A stretch of DNA of 56,671 nt from Prolixibacteraceae bacterium (lineage in GTDB: Bacteria > Bacteroidota > Bacteroidia > Bacteroidales > Prolixibacteraceae), in the NCBI GenBank assembly GCA_017998095.1, contig JAGODU010000004.1:1-56671 (forward strand), in the 5' to 3' direction. Within the stretch, counting starts at the first letter, position 1. Each line of letters begins with the position of its first letter. The translations under genes and the position numbers were made by a program. The notes beneath the pieces are model-generated. The model did not search any database. It worked only from the letters and a program-made list of their open reading frames with translations, and was not told the DNA's origin. This document shows, piece by piece, positions 18,179 to 27,494 of the stretch.

Positions 18179-19277
18179 TATTCAAGGCAAACTTTTCTCT
18201 CTTGTGTTCTCCGGACCTCTGCAGATTCACGTAAAACATTTTGAAATCATGATAAAAATCCATAGGTAAAATATCTTCTAGGTACCATCTCTGATAATCA
18301 TTGCGACAAACCATTCGTTTCTCAACGTCTGTTTTCTCATTTATATAATCCCTGTCGTAATTGTTAATTCCGAACAATATATATGGCTTTTCAGTACCAA
18401 TAATTGCCATTGAATACCTGTCGTAAGATCCCAAATACATATCGGCTACCTGAACCAGGGCAAATTCTTCCAAAAAATTGTATCCCAGCAGTTTCGTATA
18501 AATGACATTCGATATATAGGACTCCTCGCTCTCGCACGGAGAATGATCAAGGATCAAAAAGTAAATATCAGGAAAATCCTTACAGATATTAAAGAAAAAA
18601 TCCCTCCAGCCTTCCATCGGATCCCTTGCTGCTTTTACATTCATATTTGAAATATGCACACAGACAATAAATAGCCCAGGTCTGTAAGTCTTTAAAACAC
18701 TTCGCGCCCAAACTTTTGTACTTGGCGGAACTTCCAAAAAGTTAGACTCACACAAAGAAAAATATTCGTCAACACGCAAGATAGACGTTTCAATGTTATC
18801 GATAAAAATGTCTATCATGCCCGAGTTATATTCTGTTTTTTCATTATCATAGCTCGCCGGTGCATTAAAAATGTTTTTACTGTTTTGAATCCAGTCAAAT
18901 TGTATATCTCTTACCAATGAATTCATAGTAAGGCATGAAAATATTTCGCCAACACAACTCAATTGTAAATTGCCCATTTGAATTCTTAAAACACTTATAA
19001 TACCTTTAGACGCAGCAACTCTCTCGTAAAGTGTATTCAAAAGCATCAGCAGGTCTCTGATAAGCAAAGGTGAATATTCTTTTACGTGAATATCAACCTG
19101 GCAGCTTGAGCCAGCACTTTTTTTTACCTTTTTTACTAACACCGGTAGCAATTCAAGTACATTTTCCAGTATAGACACAATATTACGCAAAAGAGATAAA
19201 AACAAAGAAGCTAAGCTGATAAGAGGTCTGAATAACATTGCAAATTTAACGACAAGCTTGAAAAAATATTTTTTCAT
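18168..19277 (-). CDS. Glycosyltransferase-like protein, divergent member of paralogue family A
   Basis: Protein of 369 residues, not recognisable as a named family. The first ~45 residues include two hydrophobic stretches (VVKFAMLFRPLISLASLFLSLL), perhaps a membrane anchor. The C-terminal half parallels the products at 12336-13445 and 19299-20303: FIVCVHISNMN, DFPDIYFLILDHSP, then ADMYLGSYDRYSMAIIGTEKPYILFGI, equivalent to the LGTTSGPA..A..GDKPYVIYG segment of its relatives. The key Gly-Thr-Ser is replaced by Gly-Ser-Tyr-Asp, so activity may differ. It overlaps the MBOAT gene. Confidence 0.55.
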   Translation of the reverse strand: MKKYFFKLVVKFAMLFRPLISLASLFLSLLRNIVSILENVLELLPVLVKKVKKSAGSSCQVDIHVKEYSPLLIRDLLMLLNTLYERVAASKGIISVLRIQMGNLQLSCVGEIFSCLTMNSLVRDIQFDWIQNSKNIFNAPASYDNEKTEYNSGMIDIFIDNIETSILRVDEYFSLCESNFLEVPPSTKVWARSVLKTYRPGLFIVCVHISNMNVKAARDPMEGWRDFFFNICKDFPDIYFLILDHSPCESEESYISNVIYTKLLGYNFLEEFALVQVADMYLGSYDRYSMAIIGTEKPYILFGINNYDRDYINEKTDVEKRMVCRNDYQRWYLEDILPMDFYHDFKMFYVNLQRSGEHKREKFALNNAV

Positions 19278-19298
19278 TAGAAGTTTGTATTGTGTTTT

Positions 19299-20303
19299 TT
19301 AATTCGTTTTTAAAGACAAGTAGACCGACTCAAATAGATCAAGGAGAAGTTCCTTGGTTTCTCTCTCCCAACTCAATATCTGATGGTCGAGGGCAAATGG
19401 ATACTTTAGCGCATATAAAGGTATGTCCACATTTTTTGCTGCAGCGTGTTCGTAGTTTGTTATGATATATGGCACTTCGCTGAAAGTGGCCATTGCCGCA
19501 AATCCGCTTGAAGTTCCCATGAAGAGGTTCGATTTATGCAAAAATGTCAATTCGTGTGCAAGATTAAAGCCCATGGCCCTGGGAATCAACACATTGCCGT
19601 AGTTAAATAATTCTCTTTCCCACTCCATATAGCCACCGAATATCAAAAAAACAACATCGGGATATTTTTGCCCCACTATCTTGAAAAAGCTATACCATTC
19701 AGATAATTCAGAGTCTCTGCTAAGCACTATTTTAGAATTTAGAAATTTTAAATCTTGATAAAATTTCCGTTGTCTTACATTCACAGACACAATAAATCGT
19801 CCTAAGCAATTTTTATTAATAAAATCATCCACTGAGACTTCATAACCTCTCGGCGGTCGCAACCTCGGTATATAACCTTTTCTTCGATAGAAATCGTTGA
19901 TTAGCTTGTGTGAATAGTAATCAAGCTTTCCGAAAAAATGGTTTTTAAGACTTGGCCACATGTGATCACAACGAAACATGCTCTTAAATAAAGACAGGTC
20001 AAAAGAAACCTTATCCCTAATTACACTTACTAAAACAGTATCAGGGCAGCACAAGAAAACAGGAAAAAGATTATTGACATACTCAATGTAATTGTTGACT
20101 GTAATATACTTTTGAAGCGGGAAAGAAGGTCTGTTTGGGTCGGCAATTATATACTGAGCAATACCTTGTTTTCCAGCATCAATGGACTTTACGCATAGGT
20201 TAACCTGCCATGTAATTGCATCACCCAGTGCATAAGGGGCATATGAAAAATCATATATTCCAGTAAAAACATCTTTGTTCAATATGAAATGCGTTGGAGT
20301 CAT
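19299..20303 (-). CDS. Glycosyltransferase-like protein, paralogue family A
   Basis: Protein of 334 residues closely patterned on the product of 12336-13445: opening YDFSYAPYALGDAITWQV, SVNVRQRKFYQ in the middle, DVVFLIFGGYMEWE, and FMGTSSGFAAMATFSEVPYIITNYEH near 270. The last segment looks like a GT-B nucleotide-sugar site. The N-terminus has no signal peptide. It sits upstream of its divergent relative with a 21-nt gap, as if the pair arose by duplication. A sugar-transfer role is inferred; no characterised family is recognised. Confidence 0.6.
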   Translation of the reverse strand: MTPTHFILNKDVFTGIYDFSYAPYALGDAITWQVNLCVKSIDAGKQGIAQYIIADPNRPSFPLQKYITVNNYIEYVNNLFPVFLCCPDTVLVSVIRDKVSFDLSLFKSMFRCDHMWPSLKNHFFGKLDYYSHKLINDFYRRKGYIPRLRPPRGYEVSVDDFINKNCLGRFIVSVNVRQRKFYQDLKFLNSKIVLSRDSELSEWYSFFKIVGQKYPDVVFLIFGGYMEWERELFNYGNVLIPRAMGFNLAHELTFLHKSNLFMGTSSGFAAMATFSEVPYIITNYEHAAAKNVDIPLYALKYPFALDHQILSWERETKELLLDLFESVYLSLKTN

Positions 20304-20359
20304 TTAAAATATTATGCTAAGCATGAATGATTTTAAGAGATAGATATTTATTAGATAAT

Positions 20360-21469
20360 TCATTTATTAAATATTTTTTCTTTCATAGACTGATCGGTCA
20401 AAAATTTAGATATTCTTAGTACGAATTCATTTTTAATTAATTCTTTATGAGCTTTAGGTATAATACTGTTTTTTATTCTATTGTCAAAAAACATCTTTTT
20501 AAATTTATATAATTTGCTCAAGAAAGCCACTGTTTGGGATTTTGCTGATTTGTTCGGGATACTAACATCGCTCGACAAACAGTTTGTTATTATTGGAGCA
20601 ATAAATTGTCTGTATCCTTTTTTAACATTATTTGCTGCTTCTTCAACGCTAGAATGGTCCTTTTCAATAATCATCCCCACAACGGCATCAACAAATTTCG
20701 AAAAGTCATCCGACCACGTTTCCCTTAGCATCCTGTCAAAACGATCATACATTATATCTTCCCGATAACAATTGGTGTCAAGGTGAACTTGCCTGAGAAG
20801 GTATGCGTCTTGAAGTTTTTTAACTTTTCCCATTGCAACAGTCATAAAACTTGTAAGCAATTCAGAGATTGTAACATCTTTTGTATCAAACTCATACAAT
20901 TGACGGTAAAGCTTCCTTGCTACTACGGTGCGATGCACGTCATAGTAAGTAGTAAAATAATTAATAAAATGATGACGGACACGCTCCATGGCAGTTTTTT
21001 GCTCAATGCCCGACGGGGGAGGCTGGTGGATAAAGTTTACAGAATTACCGAATAAATCATTTATCTCTGGTTCGAGTTCAAATGCAAATAAATCACCACC
21101 ACATGCAACATATTCATCATTTCCCAATAAAAACTGCACCGATTTTCTAAGCGCTTCAACTACTAAAAAATCATCATTATCTGTCAAAACAACAAAAGGA
21201 GTCTCAACACGAGAAAGTATATCTGCCTTCTTTGCATGATATATCGAGTAGTTAGCATCATATGGATAACGATAATATTCGTAGTCCAGGTTTGGGTGGC
21301 TGTTCCTGCCTGACAATACTCGTTGAATGGTCTCGTCTTTTCCGCCATCGGCCATCAAAATCCGAAAAGGGAAAGCGATCACGTTATGATAATAGAGCCA
21401 ACGATAAGTAAAGTTAACCCTGTCCTTTAGGAACAATACCACCGTAAGTTTTGTATCGATATCTATCAT
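20360..21469 (-). CDS. GT-A glycosyltransferase, TIGR00180-type
   Basis: Protein of 369 residues. LTVVLFLKDRVNFTYRWLYY at the N-terminus, ILMADGGKDETIQ near 35, and VLTDNDDFLV near 92 (DxD-type metal site) match the TIGR00180 glycosyltransferase family found in polysaccharide and flagellin loci. The C-terminal third is basic and helical. It is the clearest glycosyltransferase of the whole cluster. The ATG overlaps the stop of the sulfotransferase gene, linking the two; it may build the residue that is sulfated, which is inference. Confidence 0.78.
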   Translation of the reverse strand: MIDIDTKLTVVLFLKDRVNFTYRWLYYHNVIAFPFRILMADGGKDETIQRVLSGRNSHPNLDYEYYRYPYDANYSIYHAKKADILSRVETPFVVLTDNDDFLVVEALRKSVQFLLGNDEYVACGGDLFAFELEPEINDLFGNSVNFIHQPPPSGIEQKTAMERVRHHFINYFTTYYDVHRTVVARKLYRQLYEFDTKDVTISELLTSFMTVAMGKVKKLQDAYLLRQVHLDTNCYREDIMYDRFDRMLRETWSDDFSKFVDAVVGMIIEKDHSSVEEAANNVKKGYRQFIAPIITNCLSSDVSIPNKSAKSQTVAFLSKLYKFKKMFFDNRIKNSIIPKAHKELIKNEFVLRISKFLTDQSMKEKIFNK

Positions 21470-22404
21470 TATTTTCCCTTCGGCAAAGGGTATCCGTATT
21501 TGCCTAAGTCGAGTTTGTATTTTTCTACCAATTTATGATTATCCTGTTCATAAAGATCTTCAATAGTTTTCTTCCATTTTTCAGATACAAAGCCATCCGC
21601 CGGCATTCCACTATCAAGAAAATTTCTTAAGACTTTTTTCATGCTCGGTGTCGGCAACAAATCAACAATATCTTTTCCACCCAAAAAACTACATAGTTTA
21701 TTATACTTTAGTTGACGCATTGAGTGTCTCTTTCTCTCACGTTTGCCTTCTATAAAGCTTAAAGCTTTTTTTTCATATTCACGTATCTCCAAAATTTCAC
21801 AAATGTTTTTAATAAATTTTGTTTTATTTTCGACAAAATCTTCATAAAAAAGTATGTGTATTTTATGCAAACCAAAAAGCGGCTCGTATAGGCCAAGTAT
21901 CCTATGATAGAAAAAGCTGTCGAGGGGACTGTAATTCATAAATTCGATACAATAGTCCATCCATTCATCGAAGCAAACGTACCTCCTCCAGTAACGACGC
22001 GGAACCTTTTTAAGGTAAGCGCCATGATTTGCATACCATGATGGAATTGCTGTAAGCTGATTTCTTATAATAAGTAAAATATCTGCATCAGGGAGAAATT
22101 CGTGCAATCTTTTGGCACACAAAGAAGGAACATGGCTAGACATTACATCTTCGCTTGAGAAAATAAATGTTTTCTCACTTGCTTTAGCTGAGGTATTTAA
22201 ATAGTTGAAAAGCTCTTTGGCTTCAAGATATCGATAATGAATATCATCATCAAGAATCAATGAATTCAGAATATCTTTATAGATATTATAATCATTGCAA
22301 TCTTCCCCCAAATAGATGAGCTTATCAATCTTCGAAAAAAGATATCTCTGCAGTGTAGTGGAGCCGGTTTTATTAGCTCCAATGTGAATTACCGACTTCG
22401 ACAT
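21469..22404 (-). CDS. PAPS-dependent carbohydrate sulfotransferase
   Basis: Protein of 311 residues starting VIHIGANKTGSTTLQRYLF; the GxxKTGSTTLQ loop is the 5'-phosphosulfate-binding site of PAPS sulfotransferases. FIFSSEDVMSS near 80 and LLIIRNQLTAIPSWYAN near 110 correspond to the 3'-phosphate-binding Arg/Ser region (here IIRN followed by a Ser). The fold family (Sulfotransfer) moves sulfate from PAPS to hydroxyls or amines of glycans. PAPS would come from CysD and CysN-CysC encoded in the same operon, which strengthens the call. Acceptor unknown. Confidence 0.86.
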   Translation of the reverse strand: MSKSVIHIGANKTGSTTLQRYLFSKIDKLIYLGEDCNDYNIYKDILNSLILDDDIHYRYLEAKELFNYLNTSAKASEKTFIFSSEDVMSSHVPSLCAKRLHEFLPDADILLIIRNQLTAIPSWYANHGAYLKKVPRRYWRRYVCFDEWMDYCIEFMNYSPLDSFFYHRILGLYEPLFGLHKIHILFYEDFVENKTKFIKNICEILEIREYEKKALSFIEGKRERKRHSMRQLKYNKLCSFLGGKDIVDLLPTPSMKKVLRNFLDSGMPADGFVSEKWKKTIEDLYEQDNHKLVEKYKLDLGKYGYPLPKGK

Positions 22405-22410
22405 AATACC

Positions 22411-23187
22411 TTATCTTTTTTGTTCCTTTGCAAACATCAGGTTACATTTCCTTTCAAGCCTGTAAGGCTTTGGGAAGTTCCTCATCGGTAAAGATTGGAA
22501 TTTTCCCAAAAAGGAAAACTCGAGCAATGATTTATAAATAAGACGGTAGCCAAGAGATTTCAGACAATCAAATATATCATTTATGTTTAAAAACCATACC
22601 GGAATTTTAATCTCATAATAATTTTGAAATGACACAAATGTTTTTACGTCGCCAGCATTCAGGGCGCTAAGCAATATAATCTCTGGTTCATAATCGGATA
22701 GATTTTTTAAAAGCGCCTGCCAATCACGTATATAATGCAAAGCGGCAGCAACATGTACAATATCAAATATTTCGATCTTGGCTGGTAATTGGTCATGAAA
22801 ATGAATATTTGTAAAATCCGAGTATATAGAACGACCCTTCTCACAAACTCCCGTACTCTCCACAATATGGAAGTCGACTGTAAATGGTTCTGGCAATGAT
22901 TCTATGCATGACAAAAACAAGTACCCCAATCCTCCCCCAAAATCAAGGACACGTAACGGCCTTTTAATTCCGATGTTTCCAAGTAAAGCCACAACCGGAG
23001 GCAATGGATACTCATGGACAAGGCTATAAGCAGAAATCGTTCCTGTATCTTCGCGTTGATTGTTTAATGATGAAGGAAGATTTTTTACCAATGAATTTAT
23101 CCAACGATCCGAATTCCACACATAATCCGGAACTTCTTCTGGAAAGTTTTCATAGATACCTTCCCAAACAAGCTGTTTTTCAGTCAT
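22411..23187 (-). CDS. SAM methyltransferase, TIGR04325-type
   Basis: Protein of 258 residues with KQLVWEGIYENFPEEVPDY at the start, a glycine-rich SAM site VLDFGGGLGYLF near 88, IVESTGVCEKG near 110 and DIVHVAAALHYIRDW near 145. The layout is that of the TIGR04325 putative methyltransferase family found in LPS loci of Leptospira and other bacteria. DFGGGLG differs from the common DxGxGxG only slightly, so SAM binding is likely. It overlaps the upstream epimerase gene by 8 nt. The methylated sugar is unknown. Confidence 0.8.
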   Translation of the reverse strand: MTEKQLVWEGIYENFPEEVPDYVWNSDRWINSLVKNLPSSLNNQREDTGTISAYSLVHEYPLPPVVALLGNIGIKRPLRVLDFGGGLGYLFLSCIESLPEPFTVDFHIVESTGVCEKGRSIYSDFTNIHFHDQLPAKIEIFDIVHVAAALHYIRDWQALLKNLSDYEPEIILLSALNAGDVKTFVSFQNYYEIKIPVWFLNINDIFDCLKSLGYRLIYKSLLEFSFLGKFQSLPMRNFPKPYRLERKCNLMFAKEQKR

Positions 23188-24127
23188 TTATGGAACAAGA
23201 CCTCTTAATCAAACCAATTGTATGCTTTATGCTCTTTTCCATACTTCCATGATATTTAAAACCTTTGGCCTTAAAACGTTGGCCAGATACTTCATAAGAT
23301 AGTTGATTCATAATTTCTGTATCCACATACTTTATACTTAAATTCGAGACATACTTCGATATTGTTTTAATCACCTGATCCACAGTCAAATTATCTGTTA
23401 AAATGTTATAAACGCGATTATCAAATAATTTATTATCGATAATAAATCTGTAAGCATCTATAGCATCATCAAGTGTCAGGTATGGCCTCCTCTGATGAAG
23501 GGCGGTCCTCCAGACAGTCAGGGGTTGACCCATTGCTGCCTGCCAGCAAAATTTATTTACGGCAGTGTGAAACCTCATTCCAGGAGAAATTCCACATATC
23601 GTCCCAAACCGACAAATTATAAAACGTAATTTCGAGGAACATCCCATTCCTTGCAGGAATCTTTCTTCTTTAAGTTTTGTCTCGGCATATGGACTTTGAG
23701 GTTTAAGCTCCTCTTCTGAACATTCTTCGTCAACGATTTCATTCTGTGTTCCATAAGTACTCGTAGATGACATGTGTATCAAAGGAGATCCCGTTTTAGA
23801 ACAAGCTTCAGCAACCCTAATAGTGGTGTTGTAATTGTTGAATTCTACCTTATCTCTATTTGCAACACTACTAGCAGCATCAGTAATAGCCGCAAGGTGC
23901 AAAACAACATCAGCCCCCCTTATGATAGGTACTAAATCAGTGTCCAATATATCTGCTTCAACGAATTTATAGTAACCTTCTCCTGGTAGATTAAATAAAG
24001 AGCTATAGCGCTGTGTCAGCATATTGTCAATCATATAGATGCTTACATCAGGAAAAAACACTGGAAATTCTCTTATGACTCGGGATCCTATATGACCCAA
24101 AGCCCCTGTAACAACAATCTTTTTCAT
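23180..24127 (-). CDS. NAD-dependent sugar epimerase/dehydratase (extended SDR)
   Basis: Extended SDR of 315 residues: VVTGALGHIGSRV at the N-terminus, VLHLAAITDAASS near 75, SSTSTYGTQNE near 120 and YAETKLKEE (YxxxK) near 147, followed by RFGTICGISPGM. No clear 4,6-dehydratase signature (Asp/Glu after Thr in the TDE motif) is seen; the TST-STYG arrangement fits an epimerase or reductase. The substrate would be a nucleotide-sugar. It overlaps the methyltransferase gene downstream, suggesting both act on one sugar. Confidence 0.86.
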   Translation of the reverse strand: MKKIVVTGALGHIGSRVIREFPVFFPDVSIYMIDNMLTQRYSSLFNLPGEGYYKFVEADILDTDLVPIIRGADVVLHLAAITDAASSVANRDKVEFNNYNTTIRVAEACSKTGSPLIHMSSTSTYGTQNEIVDEECSEEELKPQSPYAETKLKEERFLQGMGCSSKLRFIICRFGTICGISPGMRFHTAVNKFCWQAAMGQPLTVWRTALHQRRPYLTLDDAIDAYRFIIDNKLFDNRVYNILTDNLTVDQVIKTISKYVSNLSIKYVDTEIMNQLSYEVSGQRFKAKGFKYHGSMEKSIKHTIGLIKRSCSIND

Positions 24128-24165
24128 AATTCCCCTTCCTGGATTAATTTAAAAAAAAGACTTAA

Positions 24166-26451
24166 TTAAGAATAGATTTTCAAACCATTCACATAATCAA
24201 TAAAAATTCTTAATACTCTTCTGCTTTTAACTTCCAAAACATGCAGGAGGTCGCCAACACTTTTTAATATCGAAAATGGCTTGGCAGGCATCCACAAATA
24301 AGCATTTAGCGAGGGATGTTTATGCCTTTCCAAAATTATCCATTTTTTGCATAGTTTAGAATTAAGTTTCAAAATCCACAAGAATACATCAATGTAGCCT
24401 GCTTTACACCAATGTATTCCTATATCCCAATCATGAGAAAAAAACACAGAAAACGGCAGTTCATCTATATTTTGACCTTTATCATTGAAAGACTTTGCTT
24501 TAATTACTCCGGATACTTCACAACCACTGACCTCGATTACAGCTTGAATAGCATAAGGAAGCGCATCGTCCGCTCCAATAAAAATAATTCTTTTATTCTT
24601 CAGAATGTTTTCAGGATAAAAATCGGGCATTAATGGTATCACATTATAACCATTATAGGTTGACTTCATAAGATTTTTTTTTGCACTGGAAAAGCTAACA
24701 TCTGCCACCAATACCGCATCAGGTCTAATGGCATTAATTTCAGAAAATTTATAAAGCGGGTAAGAAAAGAATTTCCTTCCTAACACTTTATTGTTGTCAG
24801 CGCTTACAAAACCTATTATTTGTTCTATGTTAAAATCGCCCAGTCCATACGCCAGAATGCTTCTCGCATTGGTTTTATCACCCAAAATTACTACTCTTTT
24901 CGCTCCTTTAAGTTGATCGTTTATCATCTCAAGAAATTTAGAAGCTCCAACTCTCGAAAAAGATACCTCATAGCAATTAGGACATACAAGACGTAGCACC
25001 AAACCATCCCAGCCCCAATTACCAAACATCTTGCCAACTTCACTATCTGCATCGCAAGCTGGGCACTTAGCTATAAGCTTCGGTTCATTATTAATAAAAT
25101 CCATATGAATTTTGCATGGAAAACGTTTGAGCAAAAAATTTGTATAACGTCTAACCTCTCTCATTATTGTAAGATGCAAATCTGAGGTTGAAGGAATATC
25201 GCTAATATTTATATAGTTTGATTCAACAACATCCATATCAGCTAAAGACAAATATTTTTCGTTCACTGTTCGTTCAAATTCGTCACTTATTAATCCCTTT
25301 TTCCGTGCATTTTTATAAATTAATGTACCAGGATACGCCGTCGTAAGATTAATATTTGAAAAAACCTCTTTTTCTATCAAAAGATTAAAAGATTCTTTTA
25401 TATCGTCTTCTGTTTCACCTTCACTTCCCACCATAATATTACACTCAAGTGCCATTTTCTGACGTTTTGCTTCATCAATAAATATTTGAATTTGTTCACG
25501 TCTTATCCCCTTTCGCATACGTTTCAGTATAACGTCTGAACCGCTTTCTGCACCTATTGAAACTCCTATACATCCTGATTCCTTCATAAAACTTAGTACA
25601 ACGGGATCAACATCAAGCCTTAGGCTACAAAACCATTCCTTTTGCGGCCCTTCTTCTTTATAACGTCGACAGAACTCGATAATCTCTTCTTCGGTAGCAA
25701 ATAATACTTCTGTGAGCATTCCAAAAAAACCAAAACTATATTCGCTACTAACATTCCACATTTCACGAAGTATGTTGTCTATTTTTCTCGGTCTAAATTT
25801 CCCAAGCGTAGGGCTGCAGAATGAGCAATGTCCCGTACATCCTCTACCCGTCATAATTGGGATAAAATTTTGGCCAGGGAAACCATGGTGATAATTGTCA
25901 AGATAGCGCTTCATATCAATATAGTGCCAAGCTGGTTCTATATCGTTTAAATCCAGATTAAGCCTTACAGTTGAATTTCTAACAATGGTACCGTTATTTT
26001 TATCTTTATACATAATGCCAGGCAAATTAAAAAATATTCCTTCCCCCGATTCCAGCTGACGAAGCAAACCAGGAAATGCCGTCTCCGCTTCACCAAGCAC
26101 AACAAAGTCAATACCTAAACGATTAAACAAAATGTCCGGTTTAAGGCACTGAGTTATATTGCCACCCATGATCAAAGGTAGATCCGGCCTTATATGTTTA
26201 ACCTGTTTACTTAAATCTAAGAAAAATCTTGCATCACCTACAAGTCCACCTGTAGCTATTGCGATATAATCGTGTTTATTTAATAAACTTCTATAATTAA
26301 TTCTCTGCGTATTCAAATCTACAAAATCAAAAGGAATACCATTCTGGTCAAGAGATGCCATTACATAAGCAAAACCTATAGGAAAAAAACCATATTTAGG
26401 CTTAATAAGCAGAACTTTAGAAGAAAAACTATTTTCTTTTTTCTCAAGCAT
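24166..26451 (-). CDS. B12-binding-domain radical SAM protein with C-terminal Rossmann extension
   Basis: Protein of 761 residues. Residues about 1-140 are a cobalamin-binding-like Rossmann domain (LLIKPKYGFFPIGFAYV, DFVVLGEAETAFP). The radical SAM core follows with GRGCTGHCSFCSPTLG near 205, a CxxxCxxC 4Fe-4S cluster, and GAESGSDVILKRMRKG near 300. After the barrel come a CPAC...CPNC ribbon (near 465-500) and a Rossmann-like part (RVVILGDKTNARSILAYG; IIFIGADDALPYAIQA) not usual in simple family members. B12 radical SAM enzymes do radical methylations, rearrangements or other difficult C-C/C-P chemistry. It sits between two sugar epimerase genes; substrate unknown. Confidence 0.87.
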   Translation of the reverse strand: MLEKKENSFSSKVLLIKPKYGFFPIGFAYVMASLDQNGIPFDFVDLNTQRINYRSLLNKHDYIAIATGGLVGDARFFLDLSKQVKHIRPDLPLIMGGNITQCLKPDILFNRLGIDFVVLGEAETAFPGLLRQLESGEGIFFNLPGIMYKDKNNGTIVRNSTVRLNLDLNDIEPAWHYIDMKRYLDNYHHGFPGQNFIPIMTGRGCTGHCSFCSPTLGKFRPRKIDNILREMWNVSSEYSFGFFGMLTEVLFATEEEIIEFCRRYKEEGPQKEWFCSLRLDVDPVVLSFMKESGCIGVSIGAESGSDVILKRMRKGIRREQIQIFIDEAKRQKMALECNIMVGSEGETEDDIKESFNLLIEKEVFSNINLTTAYPGTLIYKNARKKGLISDEFERTVNEKYLSLADMDVVESNYINISDIPSTSDLHLTIMREVRRYTNFLLKRFPCKIHMDFINNEPKLIAKCPACDADSEVGKMFGNWGWDGLVLRLVCPNCYEVSFSRVGASKFLEMINDQLKGAKRVVILGDKTNARSILAYGLGDFNIEQIIGFVSADNNKVLGRKFFSYPLYKFSEINAIRPDAVLVADVSFSSAKKNLMKSTYNGYNVIPLMPDFYPENILKNKRIIFIGADDALPYAIQAVIEVSGCEVSGVIKAKSFNDKGQNIDELPFSVFFSHDWDIGIHWCKAGYIDVFLWILKLNSKLCKKWIILERHKHPSLNAYLWMPAKPFSILKSVGDLLHVLEVKSRRVLRIFIDYVNGLKIYS

Positions 26452-26483
26452 AACGCTAATTAGTTTTTGCCAGTATTAGACGC

Positions 26484-27485
26484 TTATATTAAATAATGCT
26501 GAAGACACTTGGAATAATAATTTTTGCTCCTGATTAGCCCGCTTTGTAAATCGTCCTGCGGCATCCAATTAATGTATTTCTTAATTTTTTTATTGCTTAT
26601 TATAGCATCTCCTACTTCTGTAGTTTTCCTCTCTTTAGGCCATTCAATATATTTTACCTTACCAGTTCCCATAAAGTTCATAGTTTCTGATGCTATATCT
26701 GCAACGCTGTAATGTTTATCCCCAACTACAAAAAATGTTTCACCATTTGTATTCTCAGAAAGGGCTACCAAGATTAAAGCATTAACCGCATCATTTACAT
26801 AAATTACATTTCTCATCTGTTTTCCATCACCAAAAATCGGAATGTCTTCTCCACGTAATGCAAGGCCAACAAAATAATTATTGAATGTAAAACCAGCACT
26901 ATGAATGCTTGCTCGTGGCCCGAAAACATTAGATAATCTTACAACAGAAGCTCGAAGCTGATATGCATTTGCATAAATTAAGACATATTTCTCTGACACA
27001 CTTTTGTTTGCTGAATAAACGTCTGTCGGAAATTCGGGATGATTCTCGTCCGCTGGTTGATAACGCAATCTTCCAAGCTGTGTAGTCGTTCCAATATGAA
27101 CAAACTTGACATCATTATTAAATCTCCTTATAGATTCAAGTAGATTAATTACTCCCCTTACATTCACATCCATATCAATCCAAGGTTCCCGCATAGAAAA
27201 AGGATGAGAAGTTGAAGCGGCACAATTGAAAATAATATCTTTTTTCACGACACTTTCTGATAACTGGCTATAATTAAGGATATCATGATAGCAAAGCTCT
27301 ATATTATCTTCTATATCCTGCACATTATAAAGTTTTCCACCAGAATGAGTTTCAAGACAGTCATATATTGTAACCTCAGCTCCCATTTCGAGACATTTAT
27401 GTGCAAGATTGCTGCCTATAAAACCTAACCCGCCAGTTATAAGAACCTTTTTTCCTTTTATGTTTTTCATAATGTCGCTATACAT
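26484..27485 (-). CDS. NAD-dependent sugar epimerase/dehydratase (extended SDR)
   Basis: Extended SDR of 333 residues: VLITGGLGFIGSNLA near 15, NCAASTSHPFSMREP near 85, IGTTTQLGRLRYQ near 127 and catalytic YSANK near 157; FGPRASIHSAG and NVIYVNDAVNALI follow the UDP-glucose epimerase pattern. The catalytic Thr-Thr-Thr replaces the usual SSxxVYG. The ATG at 27485 and a second at 27470 are both possible because neither has a good ribosome-binding site. It likely makes or reshapes the NDP-sugar used by the adjacent methyltransferase and radical SAM enzyme. Confidence 0.86.
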   Translation of the reverse strand: MYSDIMKNIKGKKVLITGGLGFIGSNLAHKCLEMGAEVTIYDCLETHSGGKLYNVQDIEDNIELCYHDILNYSQLSESVVKKDIIFNCAASTSHPFSMREPWIDMDVNVRGVINLLESIRRFNNDVKFVHIGTTTQLGRLRYQPADENHPEFPTDVYSANKSVSEKYVLIYANAYQLRASVVRLSNVFGPRASIHSAGFTFNNYFVGLALRGEDIPIFGDGKQMRNVIYVNDAVNALILVALSENTNGETFFVVGDKHYSVADIASETMNFMGTGKVKYIEWPKERKTTEVGDAIISNKKIKKYINWMPQDDLQSGLIRSKNYYSKCLQHYLI

Positions 27486-27494
27486 AATAAAATA

